This document shows positions 33,886 through 43,122 of a DNA stretch of 64,000 nucleotides, piece after piece. Source of the stretch: Agrococcus beijingensis (GTDB taxonomy: Bacteria > Actinomycetota > Actinomycetes > Actinomycetales > Microbacteriaceae). Positions within the stretch are counted from its first letter, which is position 1; each line of letters begins with the position of its first letter. Location: NCBI RefSeq assembly GCF_030758955.1, contig NZ_CP132360.1, positions 1,331,315-1,395,314 on the forward strand. The letters run 5' to 3'. A program made the position numbers and the translations under genes. Under the pieces are notes generated by a model. That model did not search any database. It worked only from the letters and a program-made list of their open reading frames with translations, and was not told the DNA's origin.

Positions 33886-34841
33886 GCTCCTCCGACGCCG
33901 GGCAGCTGCTGCCCCCCAGCTTCGAGCAGTTCCTGCTCCCGGGGCCTTCGACCGTGTCTCTGCTGCCGGTGGTCTCGGTGCTGCTCGCCATCGCCTACAC
34001 CGCGGGGATCATGCGGTTGCGGCGGCAGGGACAGCGCTGGCCGTGGTGGCGCACCGCGTGCTTCCTGCTCGCTTGCCTGCTGATGGCAGTGGTCACCGGG
34101 GCGCAGATCGACGCGTATGGCCAGCTCATGTTCTCGATCTTCATGTTCCAGCAGCTCGCGCTGATGATGGTGATCGCCCCGCTGCTCGTCCTCGGATCTC
34201 CGGGGACCCTGCTGCTGCGAGCCACGCCACGCCGCGGCTTCGGAAGGACGGTGCTCCGGGTCGCGCTGTGCGGACTGCGATCGAGAGCGGCTCGGTTCGC
34301 GCTGCATCCGGCGCTGGTCATCCCGTTGATGCTGCTGTGCTTCTTCGGGCTCTACGCCGGTGGAGTCGCGGATGTGCTGCTGCGCTCCCCGATCGGCCAC
34401 ATCGTCCTCGAAGTCGTGTTCCTCGTCGTCGGGATCCTGATCACCGCGCCACTGGTCTCATCCGATCCGCTTCCGCGGCGAACCTCCTACCCGAGTCGGA
34501 TGTTCGGCATCTTCCTCGAGATGCAGGTGCACGCCGCGTTCGGGCTCGTGACGCTGTTCTCCGCCACGCCGATCGTCCGCTACTTCGCCACGGCGCCTCC
34601 AGAGTCGTGGGAGGTGGATCCGGTTCGCGACCAGGGAATAGCGGGGATCCTGGCGTGGACCTTCGGGGAGCTGCCGCTGCTCGCATTGCTGGTCGTGACG
34701 CTGGCGCGATGGCAGCGCCGCGACAGGACGCGGGCGAGGGCGGCCCAGGACAGCTCCGATGCCGAGACGGACGCGTACAACGAGTACCTGCTGCAGATGC
34801 AGCAGCGCGCTCAGGACAGCGAAGGCGACCGGCGGAGCTGA
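33882..34841 (+). CDS. ctaG: CtaG/Caa3-type cytochrome c oxidase assembly protein
   Basis: 319 residues with about seven membrane segments. Matches the Caa3_CtaG family: MFSIFMFQQLALMMVIAPLL, HPALVIPLMLLCFFGLYAGG and FLEMQVHAAFGLVTLFSATP. Family members take part in copper delivery to, or assembly of, caa3-type oxidases. The C-terminus is a charged cytoplasmic tail. The ATG overlaps a small upstream frame by 4 bp. It is not near cytochrome oxidase genes but close to a multicopper oxidase and merA, in a metal-related block. Convergent with merA, 38 bp apart. Confidence 0.87.
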   Translation: MSSSDAGQLLPPSFEQFLLPGPSTVSLLPVVSVLLAIAYTAGIMRLRRQGQRWPWWRTACFLLACLLMAVVTGAQIDAYGQLMFSIFMFQQLALMMVIAPLLVLGSPGTLLLRATPRRGFGRTVLRVALCGLRSRAARFALHPALVIPLMLLCFFGLYAGGVADVLLRSPIGHIVLEVVFLVVGILITAPLVSSDPLPRRTSYPSRMFGIFLEMQVHAAFGLVTLFSATPIVRYFATAPPESWEVDPVRDQGIAGILAWTFGELPLLALLVVTLARWQRRDRTRARAAQDSSDAETDAYNEYLLQMQQRAQDSEGDRRS

Positions 34842-34879
34842 GCAGGGTCGAGCTGCAGCGATACGTCGATGCGGCGCCG

Positions 34880-36256
34880 TCAGGCGCAGCACGAGGTGGG
34901 CAACTCGTTGCGGAAGAGATTCGCGGTGAGGCGGATGCCTTCGGCCATGGTGAGGTACGGCGCCCAGATGTCCGCGAGCTGCGTGACGGTGAATCCCGCG
35001 GTGATCGCGTAGGTCGCCGCCAGCATCAGCTCACCGGCAGTCTCGGCCAGGGCGTGGACGCCGAGCACCTTGCCGCTGTCGGCATCGGCGACGATCTTGA
35101 TGCCGCCGCGGGTGTCGTGGTTGGCGATGGCTCGTGGCACGTCCGCCAGGCTCAGGTAGCGGCATGCGCACCGGTGACCCGCCGCGATCGCTTGGGCTTC
35201 GGTGAGGCCGGCGGAGGCGAGCTGTGGTGACGTGAACAGCACTTGCGGAAGACCGGTGCAGTCGACGCGATCACGATGGCCCAGCGCGTTGCGGGCCGCG
35301 ACCCTGCCGGCCATCGCCGCGACGTAGACGTACTGCGGCGCAGCGGTGACATCGCCGGCTGCGAACACGGCCGGGTTCGTCGTCCGCTGCCGATCGTCGA
35401 CGCGGATGAAGCCGCGGTCATCGGTCGCAATGCCTGCAGCGACGAGATCGAGCTGGTCGCTGCGAGGCACGCGCCCGGTCGCGACGAGGACGCGTTCTGC
35501 GACGACAGTCCTGCCCGATCGAGTGCTCACCTCCACTGCGCTGTGACGCCGCGCGAAACTGATGGCGCGATCCTCGATGACGGTGATGCCCTCGGAGCGG
35601 AAGGCATCGCGAAGCTCGGAGGAGAGCTCGGGCTCGGCGTGCGGGGCCAGCCGCCCGACGATCGACACGGCGACGCCGAGACGAGCGAAGAGCTGCGCCT
35701 GCTCCATGCCGACGTAGCCGCCGCCGATCACGACCAGCGAGGTGGGGAGCTCGGTGAGCTCCATCGCCGTGGTGGAGGTGAGATGGTCGACCTCCTCGAT
35801 GCCCGGTAGCGCGGGAATGTGCGGAGCGGCTCCGGTGGCGATCAGATACGAGCTGGCGCGAAGCGGCTGCCCGTCGACGTGCAGGGTCCGGGGGTCTGCG
35901 AACCTCGCTGCTCCATGGAGGACGCCGAAGCCGTACGCGTCGGCGATGTCGGCGTACTTCGTCTGGCGGAGCACGCCGACCAGCTCGTCCTTCTGCTGCA
36001 CGAGTGCGCTGACATCGACCATCGAGGCCGAGGTCGGTGCGCCGGGGAACGGACTCGCGAGTGCGGCATGGCGCGCATGCGCGGCAGCGAGCAGAGTCTT
36101 CGAGGGCACGCAGCCGACGTTCACGCAGGTGCCGCCCAGGACGCCCGACTCGATCGCGACCACGCTCGCTCCTTCGAGCCGAGCATGGATCGCCGCGGAC
36201 ATCGCTGCCCCGCCCGTGCCGATCACCGCCAGGTCGAGTGCGTTGCCATCAGTCAT
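34880..36256 (-). CDS. merA: Mercuric reductase
   Basis: 458 residues from ATG 36256 with GGAGGA 7 bp upstream. FAD site VIGTGGAAMSAAIHA, redox-active GGTCVNVGCVPSK (Cys44, Cys49), NAD(P)H domain VVIGGGYVGMEQAQLFARLG, and AVFAAGDVT. The C-terminal Cys456-Cys457 pair (SCCA) is diagnostic for MerA, separating it from lipoamide dehydrogenase. There is no N-terminal HMA domain, as often in actinobacteria. Reduces Hg(II) to Hg(0) in the cytoplasm. No merT, merP or merB gene is nearby. Controlled from a divergent MerR-type promoter at about 36306-36334. Confidence 0.95.
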   Translation of the reverse strand: MTDGNALDLAVIGTGGAAMSAAIHARLEGASVVAIESGVLGGTCVNVGCVPSKTLLAAAHARHAALASPFPGAPTSASMVDVSALVQQKDELVGVLRQTKYADIADAYGFGVLHGAARFADPRTLHVDGQPLRASSYLIATGAAPHIPALPGIEEVDHLTSTTAMELTELPTSLVVIGGGYVGMEQAQLFARLGVAVSIVGRLAPHAEPELSSELRDAFRSEGITVIEDRAISFARRHSAVEVSTRSGRTVVAERVLVATGRVPRSDQLDLVAAGIATDDRGFIRVDDRQRTTNPAVFAAGDVTAAPQYVYVAAMAGRVAARNALGHRDRVDCTGLPQVLFTSPQLASAGLTEAQAIAAGHRCACRYLSLADVPRAIANHDTRGGIKIVADADSGKVLGVHALAETAGELMLAATYAITAGFTVTQLADIWAPYLTMAEGIRLTANLFRNELPTSCCA

Positions 36257-36305
36257 CGCGGTCTCCTCCTCAGCCCGACCGCCCGTGTGCGGCCTGACCG
36301 CCAGC

Positions 36306-36334
36306 ATGGACCTTGAAGTACGGTTGAAGGTCAA
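36306..36334 (-). promoter_or_regulatory. MerR-type promoter of merA
   Basis: On the minus strand, TTGACC (36334-36329) is the -35, followed by a 20-bp spacer that holds the imperfect dyad ACCTTCAAC-CGTA-CTTCAAGGT, then CATGCT as -10. A 19-20-bp spacer with the dyad inside is the hallmark of MerR-activated promoters, where metal-bound MerR untwists DNA. merR starts at 36356 on the other strand, so autoregulation is likely. Confidence 0.8.
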
Positions 36335-36355
36335 GGGCGTCGTCGGAGGTGCAGG

Positions 36356-36745
36356 ATGCGGATCGGAGAGCTGGCAGCGAGGACGCGGATGGCGCCATCG
36401 ACGCTGCGGTACTACGAGCAGCGCGGACTGCTGCGCCCACCCGAGCGCACACCGGCGGGGTACCGCAGCTACGGCGACGAGGCGGCGCAGCGCTTGGAGT
36501 TCATCGAGCGGGCTCGCGCCGCCGGACTCACGCTCACACAGATCGCGCAGATCCTCGGCATTCGCGACTCAGGCGCTTCGCCGTGCGCGCATGTGCAGGG
36601 TCTCCTCGATCGCCGAATCGTCGAGATCGATGAGCAGCTCGCGCAGCTCGCGCTGCTGCGCGCGAGCATCGCCGAACTCAGCGCCCGCGCGGAACAGGTG
36701 CAGCCGGAGGCGTGCACACCTGAGTCGATCTGCAGCTACCTCTGA
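36356..36745 (+). CDS. merR: MerR-family regulator, Hg(II)-responsive type
   Basis: 129 residues. N-terminal MerR helix-turn-helix (MAPSTLRYYEQRGLLRPPER, YRSYGDEAAQRLEFIERARA), a coiled-coil dimerisation helix (about 85-115), and Cys77 in CAHVQGLLDRR plus Cys120 and Cys126 near the end. Three cysteines, one before and two after the long helix, are expected for Hg(II) binding, although the spacing of the last two differs from Tn501 MerR. The divergent merA gene supports the assignment. ATG 36356, overlapping its own promoter region. Confidence 0.9.
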   Translation: MRIGELAARTRMAPSTLRYYEQRGLLRPPERTPAGYRSYGDEAAQRLEFIERARAAGLTLTQIAQILGIRDSGASPCAHVQGLLDRRIVEIDEQLAQLALLRASIAELSARAEQVQPEACTPESICSYL

Positions 36746-36871
36746 CATTCACCGGGCTCACTCCTGCGAGCGCGGCAGCTGTCATGTTCGTGGAATGCGT
36801 CGCGCTCCGCGCGATGGCGGTCCTGCCGTCTGCGTCGAGCGCCCGACGCTCTCAAGACGCCGCCATCCCGT

Positions 36872-36926
36872 TTGCATGAGACGGTGGCTCGCCATAGTGT
36901 ATTCCTGAACGATCGGTCACTAATTC
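36872..36926 (+). promoter_or_regulatory. paaJ promoter with PaaR operator
   Basis: TTGCAT (36872-36877), 17-bp spacer, TAGTGT (36895-36900). Immediately downstream, at the expected start of transcription, stands the 22-bp operator at 36905-36926 (CTGAACGATCGGTCACTAAT plus TC). It differs by one base from the operator of paaA at 48428-48449. Position over the start site implies repression. The rest of the 222-bp gap after merR shows no gene. Confidence 0.82.
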
Positions 36927-36967
36927 GGTGACGCCGCGATCGGAGCGACGACGGAGTCAGGAGCACC

Positions 36968-38152
<1,185 letters not shown>

Positions 38153-38169
38153 TGCCGCCGCGCAAGGTT

Positions 38170-38232
38170 CTCAACGTGCCAGGTGCGTGCTCGGCGCGAT
38201 ATATCGATCGAACGCACACCTGGCACGTTGAG
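38170..38232. repeat. 63-bp palindromic element, copy 1
   Basis: Arms CTCAACGTGCCAGGTG (38170-38185) and the exact complement CACCTGGCACGTTGAG (38217-38232) enclose a 31-bp loop with GCTCGGCGCGATATATC. A second copy of identical total length and similar loop lies at 56124-56186. It fills the paaJ-paaF gap. It may act as an attenuator or be a mobile REP/MITE-like element. Confidence 0.85.
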
Positions 38233-38246
38233 ATCGGGGCGACGGC

Positions 38247-39104
38247 ATGACCGGCGCCTCGCTGTGGGTCGTCGACCGCGGCAGCCACCTGCTCGCGACC
38301 CTCAACCGGCCCGAGAAGCGCAACGCGATCGACCGCGACCTCATCGACTCGCTGCACCTGCTGTGCGCGCGGCTCGAGGTCGAGCGGCGCACGCTCGTGC
38401 TCACCGGGTCGGGCGGCGACTTCGCGGCCGGCGCCGACATCGCCCAGCTGCGCGAGCGGGGCGCGACCGAGGCGCTCGCGGGCATCAACACGCGCGCGTT
38501 CCAGCGGGTGCGCGCGCTGCCGATGCCCGTGATCGCGGTGCTCGACGGCTACGCGCTGGGCGGCGGCGCCGAGCTCGCCTACGCGGCCGACATCCGCATC
38601 GCCACGCCGACCCTGAGGATCGGCAACCCCGAGACCGGGCTCGGCATCATCGCCGCGGCCGGCGCGACGTGGCGCCTGCAGGAGATCGTCGGCGACGCCC
38701 TCGCCGCCGAGATGCTGCTGACCGGGCGGCTGCTGGGTGCTGACGAGGCGCTGGCGGCAGGGCTCGTCACCGCGGTGCTCGAGCCCGAGGCGGCGCTCGC
38801 GAAGGCGGTCGAGCTGGCCGAGCGCATCGCGGGGCTCGACCCGGCGGCGACGCAGGCGACGAAGCGCGCGCTGCAGGCACCCGCGAGCGCGCACCCCGAG
38901 ATCGACCTCGCCGAGCAGGCGGTGCTGTTCGAGAGCCCCGAGAAGCATCGCCGCATGACGGCGTTCCTCGAGCGCCGCAGCCGCGCTGCAGCAGATACCG
39001 ACGCCGGGCGCGGCGACCGACCGGCGGCATCGAGCGCACCGGCCGACGCCGAGCACGGCGATGCGGCCGCCGTCCGCGAGCCCCGACGCGAGGAGACCCC
39101 GTGA
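38247..39104 (+). CDS. paaF: Enoyl-CoA hydratase (PaaF-like)
   Basis: 285 residues. Crotonase fold with oxyanion-hole segments SGGDFAAGADIAQL and LDGYALGGGAELAYAADIRI and the catalytic Glu pair region NPETGLGIIAAAGATWRL. In the pathway PaaF hydrates 2,3-dehydroadipyl-CoA. Residues after about 250 are a low-complexity Ala/Asp-rich tail not needed for the fold. The stop overlaps the paaH start by 4 bp (GTGA), so the two are coupled. PaaF versus PaaG assignment rests on position next to paaH. Confidence 0.88.
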   Translation: MTGASLWVVDRGSHLLATLNRPEKRNAIDRDLIDSLHLLCARLEVERRTLVLTGSGGDFAAGADIAQLRERGATEALAGINTRAFQRVRALPMPVIAVLDGYALGGGAELAYAADIRIATPTLRIGNPETGLGIIAAAGATWRLQEIVGDALAAEMLLTGRLLGADEALAAGLVTAVLEPEAALAKAVELAERIAGLDPAATQATKRALQAPASAHPEIDLAEQAVLFESPEKHRRMTAFLERRSRAAADTDAGRGDRPAASSAPADAEHGDAAAVREPRREETP

Positions 39105-40048
39105 CCGACCTGACCGACGCGGTGGCCCCCGACGGCACGCGCTCCGCCGCCCGCTCCGCCGCCCGCCCCGCCGACGACACCGACGCCCAGGTCGGCGCCG
39201 GCGCACCCGAGCGCGTGGGCGTGCTCGGGGGCGGCCGCATGGGCGCGGGCATCGCGCACGCCTTCGTGCTGGCCGGCAGCCAGGTGGTGGTCGTCGAGCG
39301 CGACGCCGCCGCCGCGAGCGCCGCCGAGCAGCGGGTGGTCGACAGCCTGCGCCGCAGCGTCGAGCGCGGCTGGGCCGAGCCCCTCGACGAGCTCGCCGGC
39401 CGCCTGCGCGTCGCCGTCGACGTCGCCGCGTTCGTCGATTGCGACCTGGTGGTTGAGGCCGTGCCCGAGGACGAAGCACTGAAGGCGGATGCGCTGGCTC
39501 GCGTCGAGGCGGTCCTCTCCCCTGCCGCGTCGCTCGCCTCCAACACGTCGTCGATCTCGATCGACCGGCTCGCCGCGGTGCTCTCGCGCCCCGAGCGGTT
39601 CCTGGGCCTGCACTTCTTCAACCCGGTGCCGGCATCCGCCCTGGTGGAGATCGTGCTCGGGGAGGCCACCGCCCCCCAGCTCGCCAACAGCGCACGCACG
39701 TGGGTCGAGGCGATCGGCAAGACGCCGGTGACCGTGCACGACGCGCCGGGCTTCGCGAGCAGCCGGCTGGGCGTCGCGATCGGGCTCGAGGCGATCCGCA
39801 TGGTCGAGGAGGGCGTCGCGAGCCCCGGCGACATCGACCTGGCCATGGAGCTCGGCTACAAGCACCCGGTGGGGCCGCTGCGCACGACCGACATCGTCGG
39901 CCTCGACGTGCGCCTCGGCATCGCCGAGCAGCTGCACCGCGAGCTGGGCGACCGCTTCGCGCCGCCGCAGCTGCTGCGCGACATGGTCGCCGAGGGCCGG
40001 CTCGGCAAGAAGAGCGGCCGCGGCTTCTACGACTGGAGCGCCGAGTGA
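39101..40048 (+). CDS. paaH: 3-Hydroxyacyl-CoA dehydrogenase
   Basis: 315 residues, GTG start overlapping the previous stop. After a disordered N-terminus of about 38 residues comes the NAD-binding Rossmann domain (VGVLGGGRMGAGIAHAF), SNTSSISIDRLA, LHFFNPVPASALVEIV with the catalytic His, and a C-terminal dimerisation domain ending GKKSGRGFYDW. Oxidises 3-hydroxyadipyl-CoA to 3-oxoadipyl-CoA, feeding PaaJ. The N-terminal extension is Ala/Arg-rich; an internal start is possible but none has a better ribosome site. Confidence 0.93.
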   Translation: MTDLTDAVAPDGTRSAARSAARPADDTDAQVGAGAPERVGVLGGGRMGAGIAHAFVLAGSQVVVVERDAAAASAAEQRVVDSLRRSVERGWAEPLDELAGRLRVAVDVAAFVDCDLVVEAVPEDEALKADALARVEAVLSPAASLASNTSSISIDRLAAVLSRPERFLGLHFFNPVPASALVEIVLGEATAPQLANSARTWVEAIGKTPVTVHDAPGFASSRLGVAIGLEAIRMVEEGVASPGDIDLAMELGYKHPVGPLRTTDIVGLDVRLGIAEQLHRELGDRFAPPQLLRDMVAEGRLGKKSGRGFYDWSAE

Positions 40049-40079
40049 CCAAGCTCCGGCTGACCCGCCGCCCCGCGCC

Positions 40080-40171
40080 GCACAACGCAAGCCGCAGCGC
40101 CACGATCCCCGCCCGACCGGGCCGACCCGACGCATCCGCCCATCAGCGCGCCGCACGGGCTTGCGTTGTGC
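40080..40171. repeat. Inverted repeat between paaH and paaZ
   Basis: GCACAACGCAAGCC (40080-40093) and its perfect complement GGCTTGCGTTGTGC (40158-40171) are separated by 64 bp. Placed between two genes of the same operon, so it may modulate relative expression rather than terminate. Not related in arm sequence to the 63-bp elements. Confidence 0.75.
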
Positions 40172-40201
40172 GCGACCGCTGACCGAACCATGGAGACGAC
40201 G

Positions 40202-42298
40202 ATGACTGACACGACGATCACCCGCGCCCGACTGCTGCCCAGCTACGTGCGGGATGCCTGGTGGGAGCCCACCGAGGCCGACGCGAGCGACGCGACCGTA
40301 GTGCGCGACGCCTCCACCGGCGACGAGGTCGTGCGCGTCTCGACCAGCGGCCTCGACGTCGCCGCCGCCCTCGACCACGCCCGCACGGTCGGGCAGCACA
40401 GCCTGGCGCCGCTGACGTTCCACCAGCGGGCGATCCTGCTGAAGCAGTTCGCGCTCGCCCTCACCGAGCGCAAGAGCGAGCTCTACGAGCTCTCGAGCCG
40501 CACCGGCGCGACGAAGAACGACTCGTGGGTCGACATCGACGGCGGCATCGGCGTGCTCTTCACCTACTCGTCGAAGGGGCGGCGCGAGATGCCGCAGTCG
40601 ACGATCTACCTCGACGGGGCGGTCGAGCCGCTGTCGAAGGACGGCTCGTTCCTCGCCCGCCACATCTGCACGACGCTGCCGGGCGTCGCGGTGCAGATCA
40701 ACGCGTTCAACTTCCCCGTCTGGGGCGCGCTCGAGAAGCTCGCGCCCGCGTTCCTCGCCGGCATGCCGACGCTCATCAAGCCCGCGACGCCCACCGGCTA
40801 CGTCGCCGAGCACATGGTGCGGATCCTCGCCGAGTCGGGCCTGCTCCCCGCGGGCGCGATCCAGATCGTCAACGGCTCGGCCCGCGACCTGCTCGACCAC
40901 CTGGGCCTCGGCGACACGGTCGGCTTCACCGGCAGCGCCTCGACCGCCGACGCGCTGCGCCGCCACGAGGCCGTACAGGCGCGCGGCGTGCGCTTCACCG
41001 CCGAGACCGACTCGATCAACGCCTCGGTGCTCGGCCCCGACGCCACCCCGGGCACGCCCGAGTTCGACGCGTTCGTGCGCGGCGTGGTCGCCGAGATGAC
41101 CGCGAAGGCCGGCCAGAAGTGCACGGCGATCCGGCGCGCGATCGTGCCGACGGGCATGACGGATGCGGTCGCCGCCGCCGTGCGCGATCGGATCGCCGCG
41201 AAGGTGGTCGTCGGCGATCCGCGCGCCGAGGGCGTCACGATGGGGCCGCTCGCCTCGGTCGAGCAGCGCGACGAGGTGCTGCAGCAGGTGATGAAGCTGC
41301 GCGAGGGCGGCGGCGAGATCGTCGTCGGCGGCGACGCCGGCCACGTCACCCTCGCCGACGGCTCGCTCGGCGAGGCCGAGGGCGGCGCGTTCGTGGCCCC
41401 GACGCTGCTCGCGTTCAAGGACGCAGAGGCGGATGCGCTGCACAGCGTCGAGGCGTTCGGCCCCGTCGCGTCGCTCGTCGAGTACGGCTCGCCGGAGCAG
41501 GCGGCCGAGATCGTCGCCCGCGGCGGCGGATCGCTCGTCACCTCCGTCGCCTCGCACGACCCGGCGTTCGTGAGCGAGCTCGCACGCCGCATCGCCCCGC
41601 ACAACGGCCGCATCCTGCTGCTCGACCGCGACGACATGCGCGCATCGACCGGCCACGGCTCTCCGCTGCCGATGCTCGTGCACGGCGGCCCGGGCCGCGC
41701 CGGCGGCGGCGAGGAGCTGGGCGGCATCCGCTCGGTGCTGCACCACATGCAGCGCACGGCCGTGCAGGGGTCGCCCGCCATGCTCACCGCGCTCACGGGT
41801 GTCTGGCACCCGGGGGCTCCGGCGTCGACGGCGGCACCGCATCCGTTCAGGAAGTCGCTCGCCGAGCTGCAGATCGGCGACCAGGTCGTCTCGGAGCGGC
41901 GCGAGATCACGCTCGACGACATCGAGCACTTCGCCGAGTTCACGGGCGACACGTTCTACGCGCACATGGATCAGGAGGCGGCCGAGGCGAACCCGTTCTT
42001 CCCGGGCCGCGTCGCGCACGGCTACCTGCTGCTGTCGTTCGCGGCCGGGCTGTTCGTCGAGCCGGCGGCGGGCCCCGTGCTGGCGAACACCGGCCTCGAC
42101 AACCTGCGCTTCATGACGCCGGTCTCGCCCGGCGATTCGCTGCGGGTGACGCTCACCGCGAAGCAGATCACGCCGCGCGAGACCGACCCGTACGGCGAGG
42201 TGCGGTGGGATGCGGTGCTCACGAACCAGGACGACGAGACGGTCGCGCAGTACGACCTGCTGACGTACGTCGCGAAGGAGCTCGAGCCCGGCTGGTAG
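40202..42298 (+). CDS. paaZ: Bifunctional oxepin-CoA hydrolase/semialdehyde dehydrogenase
   Basis: 698 residues from ATG 40202 (GGAG 5 bp upstream). N-terminal aldehyde dehydrogenase domain, about 1-540, with catalytic Cys in KAGQKCTAIRRAIVP and INAFNFPVWGALEKLAPAFL. C-terminal MaoC-like hydratase domain, about 550-690, with the hydratase Asp/His in EFTGDTFYAHMD and FFPGRVAHGYLLLSFAAGLF. Opens the oxepin-CoA ring and oxidises the resulting aldehyde to 3-oxo-5,6-dehydrosuberyl-CoA. Both domains are complete, as in E. coli PaaZ. Confidence 0.96.
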   Translation: MTDTTITRARLLPSYVRDAWWEPTEADASDATVVRDASTGDEVVRVSTSGLDVAAALDHARTVGQHSLAPLTFHQRAILLKQFALALTERKSELYELSSRTGATKNDSWVDIDGGIGVLFTYSSKGRREMPQSTIYLDGAVEPLSKDGSFLARHICTTLPGVAVQINAFNFPVWGALEKLAPAFLAGMPTLIKPATPTGYVAEHMVRILAESGLLPAGAIQIVNGSARDLLDHLGLGDTVGFTGSASTADALRRHEAVQARGVRFTAETDSINASVLGPDATPGTPEFDAFVRGVVAEMTAKAGQKCTAIRRAIVPTGMTDAVAAAVRDRIAAKVVVGDPRAEGVTMGPLASVEQRDEVLQQVMKLREGGGEIVVGGDAGHVTLADGSLGEAEGGAFVAPTLLAFKDAEADALHSVEAFGPVASLVEYGSPEQAAEIVARGGGSLVTSVASHDPAFVSELARRIAPHNGRILLLDRDDMRASTGHGSPLPMLVHGGPGRAGGGEELGGIRSVLHHMQRTAVQGSPAMLTALTGVWHPGAPASTAAPHPFRKSLAELQIGDQVVSERREITLDDIEHFAEFTGDTFYAHMDQEAAEANPFFPGRVAHGYLLLSFAAGLFVEPAAGPVLANTGLDNLRFMTPVSPGDSLRVTLTAKQITPRETDPYGEVRWDAVLTNQDDETVAQYDLLTYVAKELEPGW

Positions 42299-42306
42299 GT
42301 CGCGCG

Positions 42307-42390
42307 GTCACGAGAGGCGGAGATTCCACCGGACGCGGTGAGCTGCTCCGCCTTTCATGACGTTCGGCGAATTGCTCCGCCTTTCGTGAC
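42307..42390. repeat. Triple repeat / inverted repeat after paaZ
   Basis: TGCTCCGCCTTTCRTGACG occurs at 42344-42362 and 42373-42391. The complement of its core, GTCACGAGAGGCGGAG, lies at 42307-42322 (15 of 16 match to the second copy). So one arm can pair with either of two partners. Starts 9 bp after the paaZ stop; probably ends that transcript. The rest of the 296-bp gap (42392-42594) is a run of GGGGCT-like simple sequence with no gene. Confidence 0.7.
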
Positions 42391-42594
42391 GACGGCTGGG
42401 GCTGGGGCTGGGGGCTGGGGGCTGCGGGTCGGACTGGGGCTGGGGCTCGGAGCTGGGGGGCGGCGGCCGCGGCCCGACCGAGCCGCGCCTTCCCGCCTCT
42501 GGCGCGCGCCGCGCAGCGGGGCGAGAATGCGCTCAGCGCGCGGATCGTCGGGTGCCGCCGATCGACGGCGCGCGGCTCCCGCAGGAGGTGCGTC

Positions 42595-42999
42595 ATGGCC
42601 GACGCCGACAGGAACGCGCAGCACGAGGCAGTGGTCGAGCGGCTGATCGCGTGCATCAACGACCGCGACATCGCGGTGATGGACGAGCTCTTCCACGAGG
42701 ATGCGGTGATGGACTGGCCGCAGTCGGGCGAGCTCGTCGTGGGCGGCGACAACCGGCGCGGCATCTACGGCGCCTTCCCGCAGCTGCCGACCATCACGCC
42801 GCGCCGCCTGGTGAGCGCAGGCGACCTGGTGATCGCCGAGGCGTCGCTCGACTACGGCGGCGGCACGCCCTACAAGACGGTCTTCATCTTCGAGTTCCGC
42901 GGCGACCGCATCATCCGCGAGACCGCCTACTGGAGCGAGCCGTTCGACCCGCCCGAGTGGCGCTCGCAGTGGGTCATCGCGCCCGATCAGGTCGACTGA
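42595..42999 (+). CDS. SnoaL/NTF2-like small protein
   Basis: 134 residues. Cone-shaped NTF2/SnoaL-like fold pattern: AVVERLIACINDRDIAVMDE, FHEDAVMDWPQSGE and VFIFEFRGDRIIRETAYWSE. Such proteins are polyketide cyclases, isomerases or ligand binders; nothing in the sequence decides which. ATG at 42595 after GGAGGTGCGTC. It stands alone between the paaZ 3' region and the low-GC ATPase gene. Confidence 0.85.
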   Translation: MADADRNAQHEAVVERLIACINDRDIAVMDELFHEDAVMDWPQSGELVVGGDNRRGIYGAFPQLPTITPRRLVSAGDLVIAEASLDYGGGTPYKTVFIFEFRGDRIIRETAYWSEPFDPPEWRSQWVIAPDQVD

Positions 43000-43080
43000 G
43001 CGCTCGATCACGAACGCGGATCGGGCGAGGGCGCAGCGGGTCGAAGGAGCACGCCCTTCCCCATCGAGCCCTCGGCCGTT

Positions 43081-43119
43081 GGTAACTTTATCAGCACCCG
43101 ATTGAGTGGTAAAGTTACC
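43081..43119. promoter_or_regulatory. Palindrome GGTAACTTTA-N19-TAAAGTTACC before ATPase gene
   Basis: Perfect 10-bp arms at 43081-43090 and 43110-43119, ending 3 bp before the ATG at 43123. The sequence is AT-rich against a GC-rich background. Its position over the probable promoter and ribosome site suggests a repressor operator or a stem that sequesters initiation. Confidence 0.65.
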
Positions 43120-43122
43120 GCC

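Noticed and set aside
34880..36745. mer transposon
   Set aside because: No transposase, resolvase or terminal inverted repeats were found around merA-merR.
38579..42019. Very long minus-strand open frame (1146 codons) across paaF-paaH-paaZ
   Set aside because: It is the antisense shadow of three well-supported genes. High GC suppresses stops; the translation is low-complexity Arg/Gly/Val/Glu without domains.
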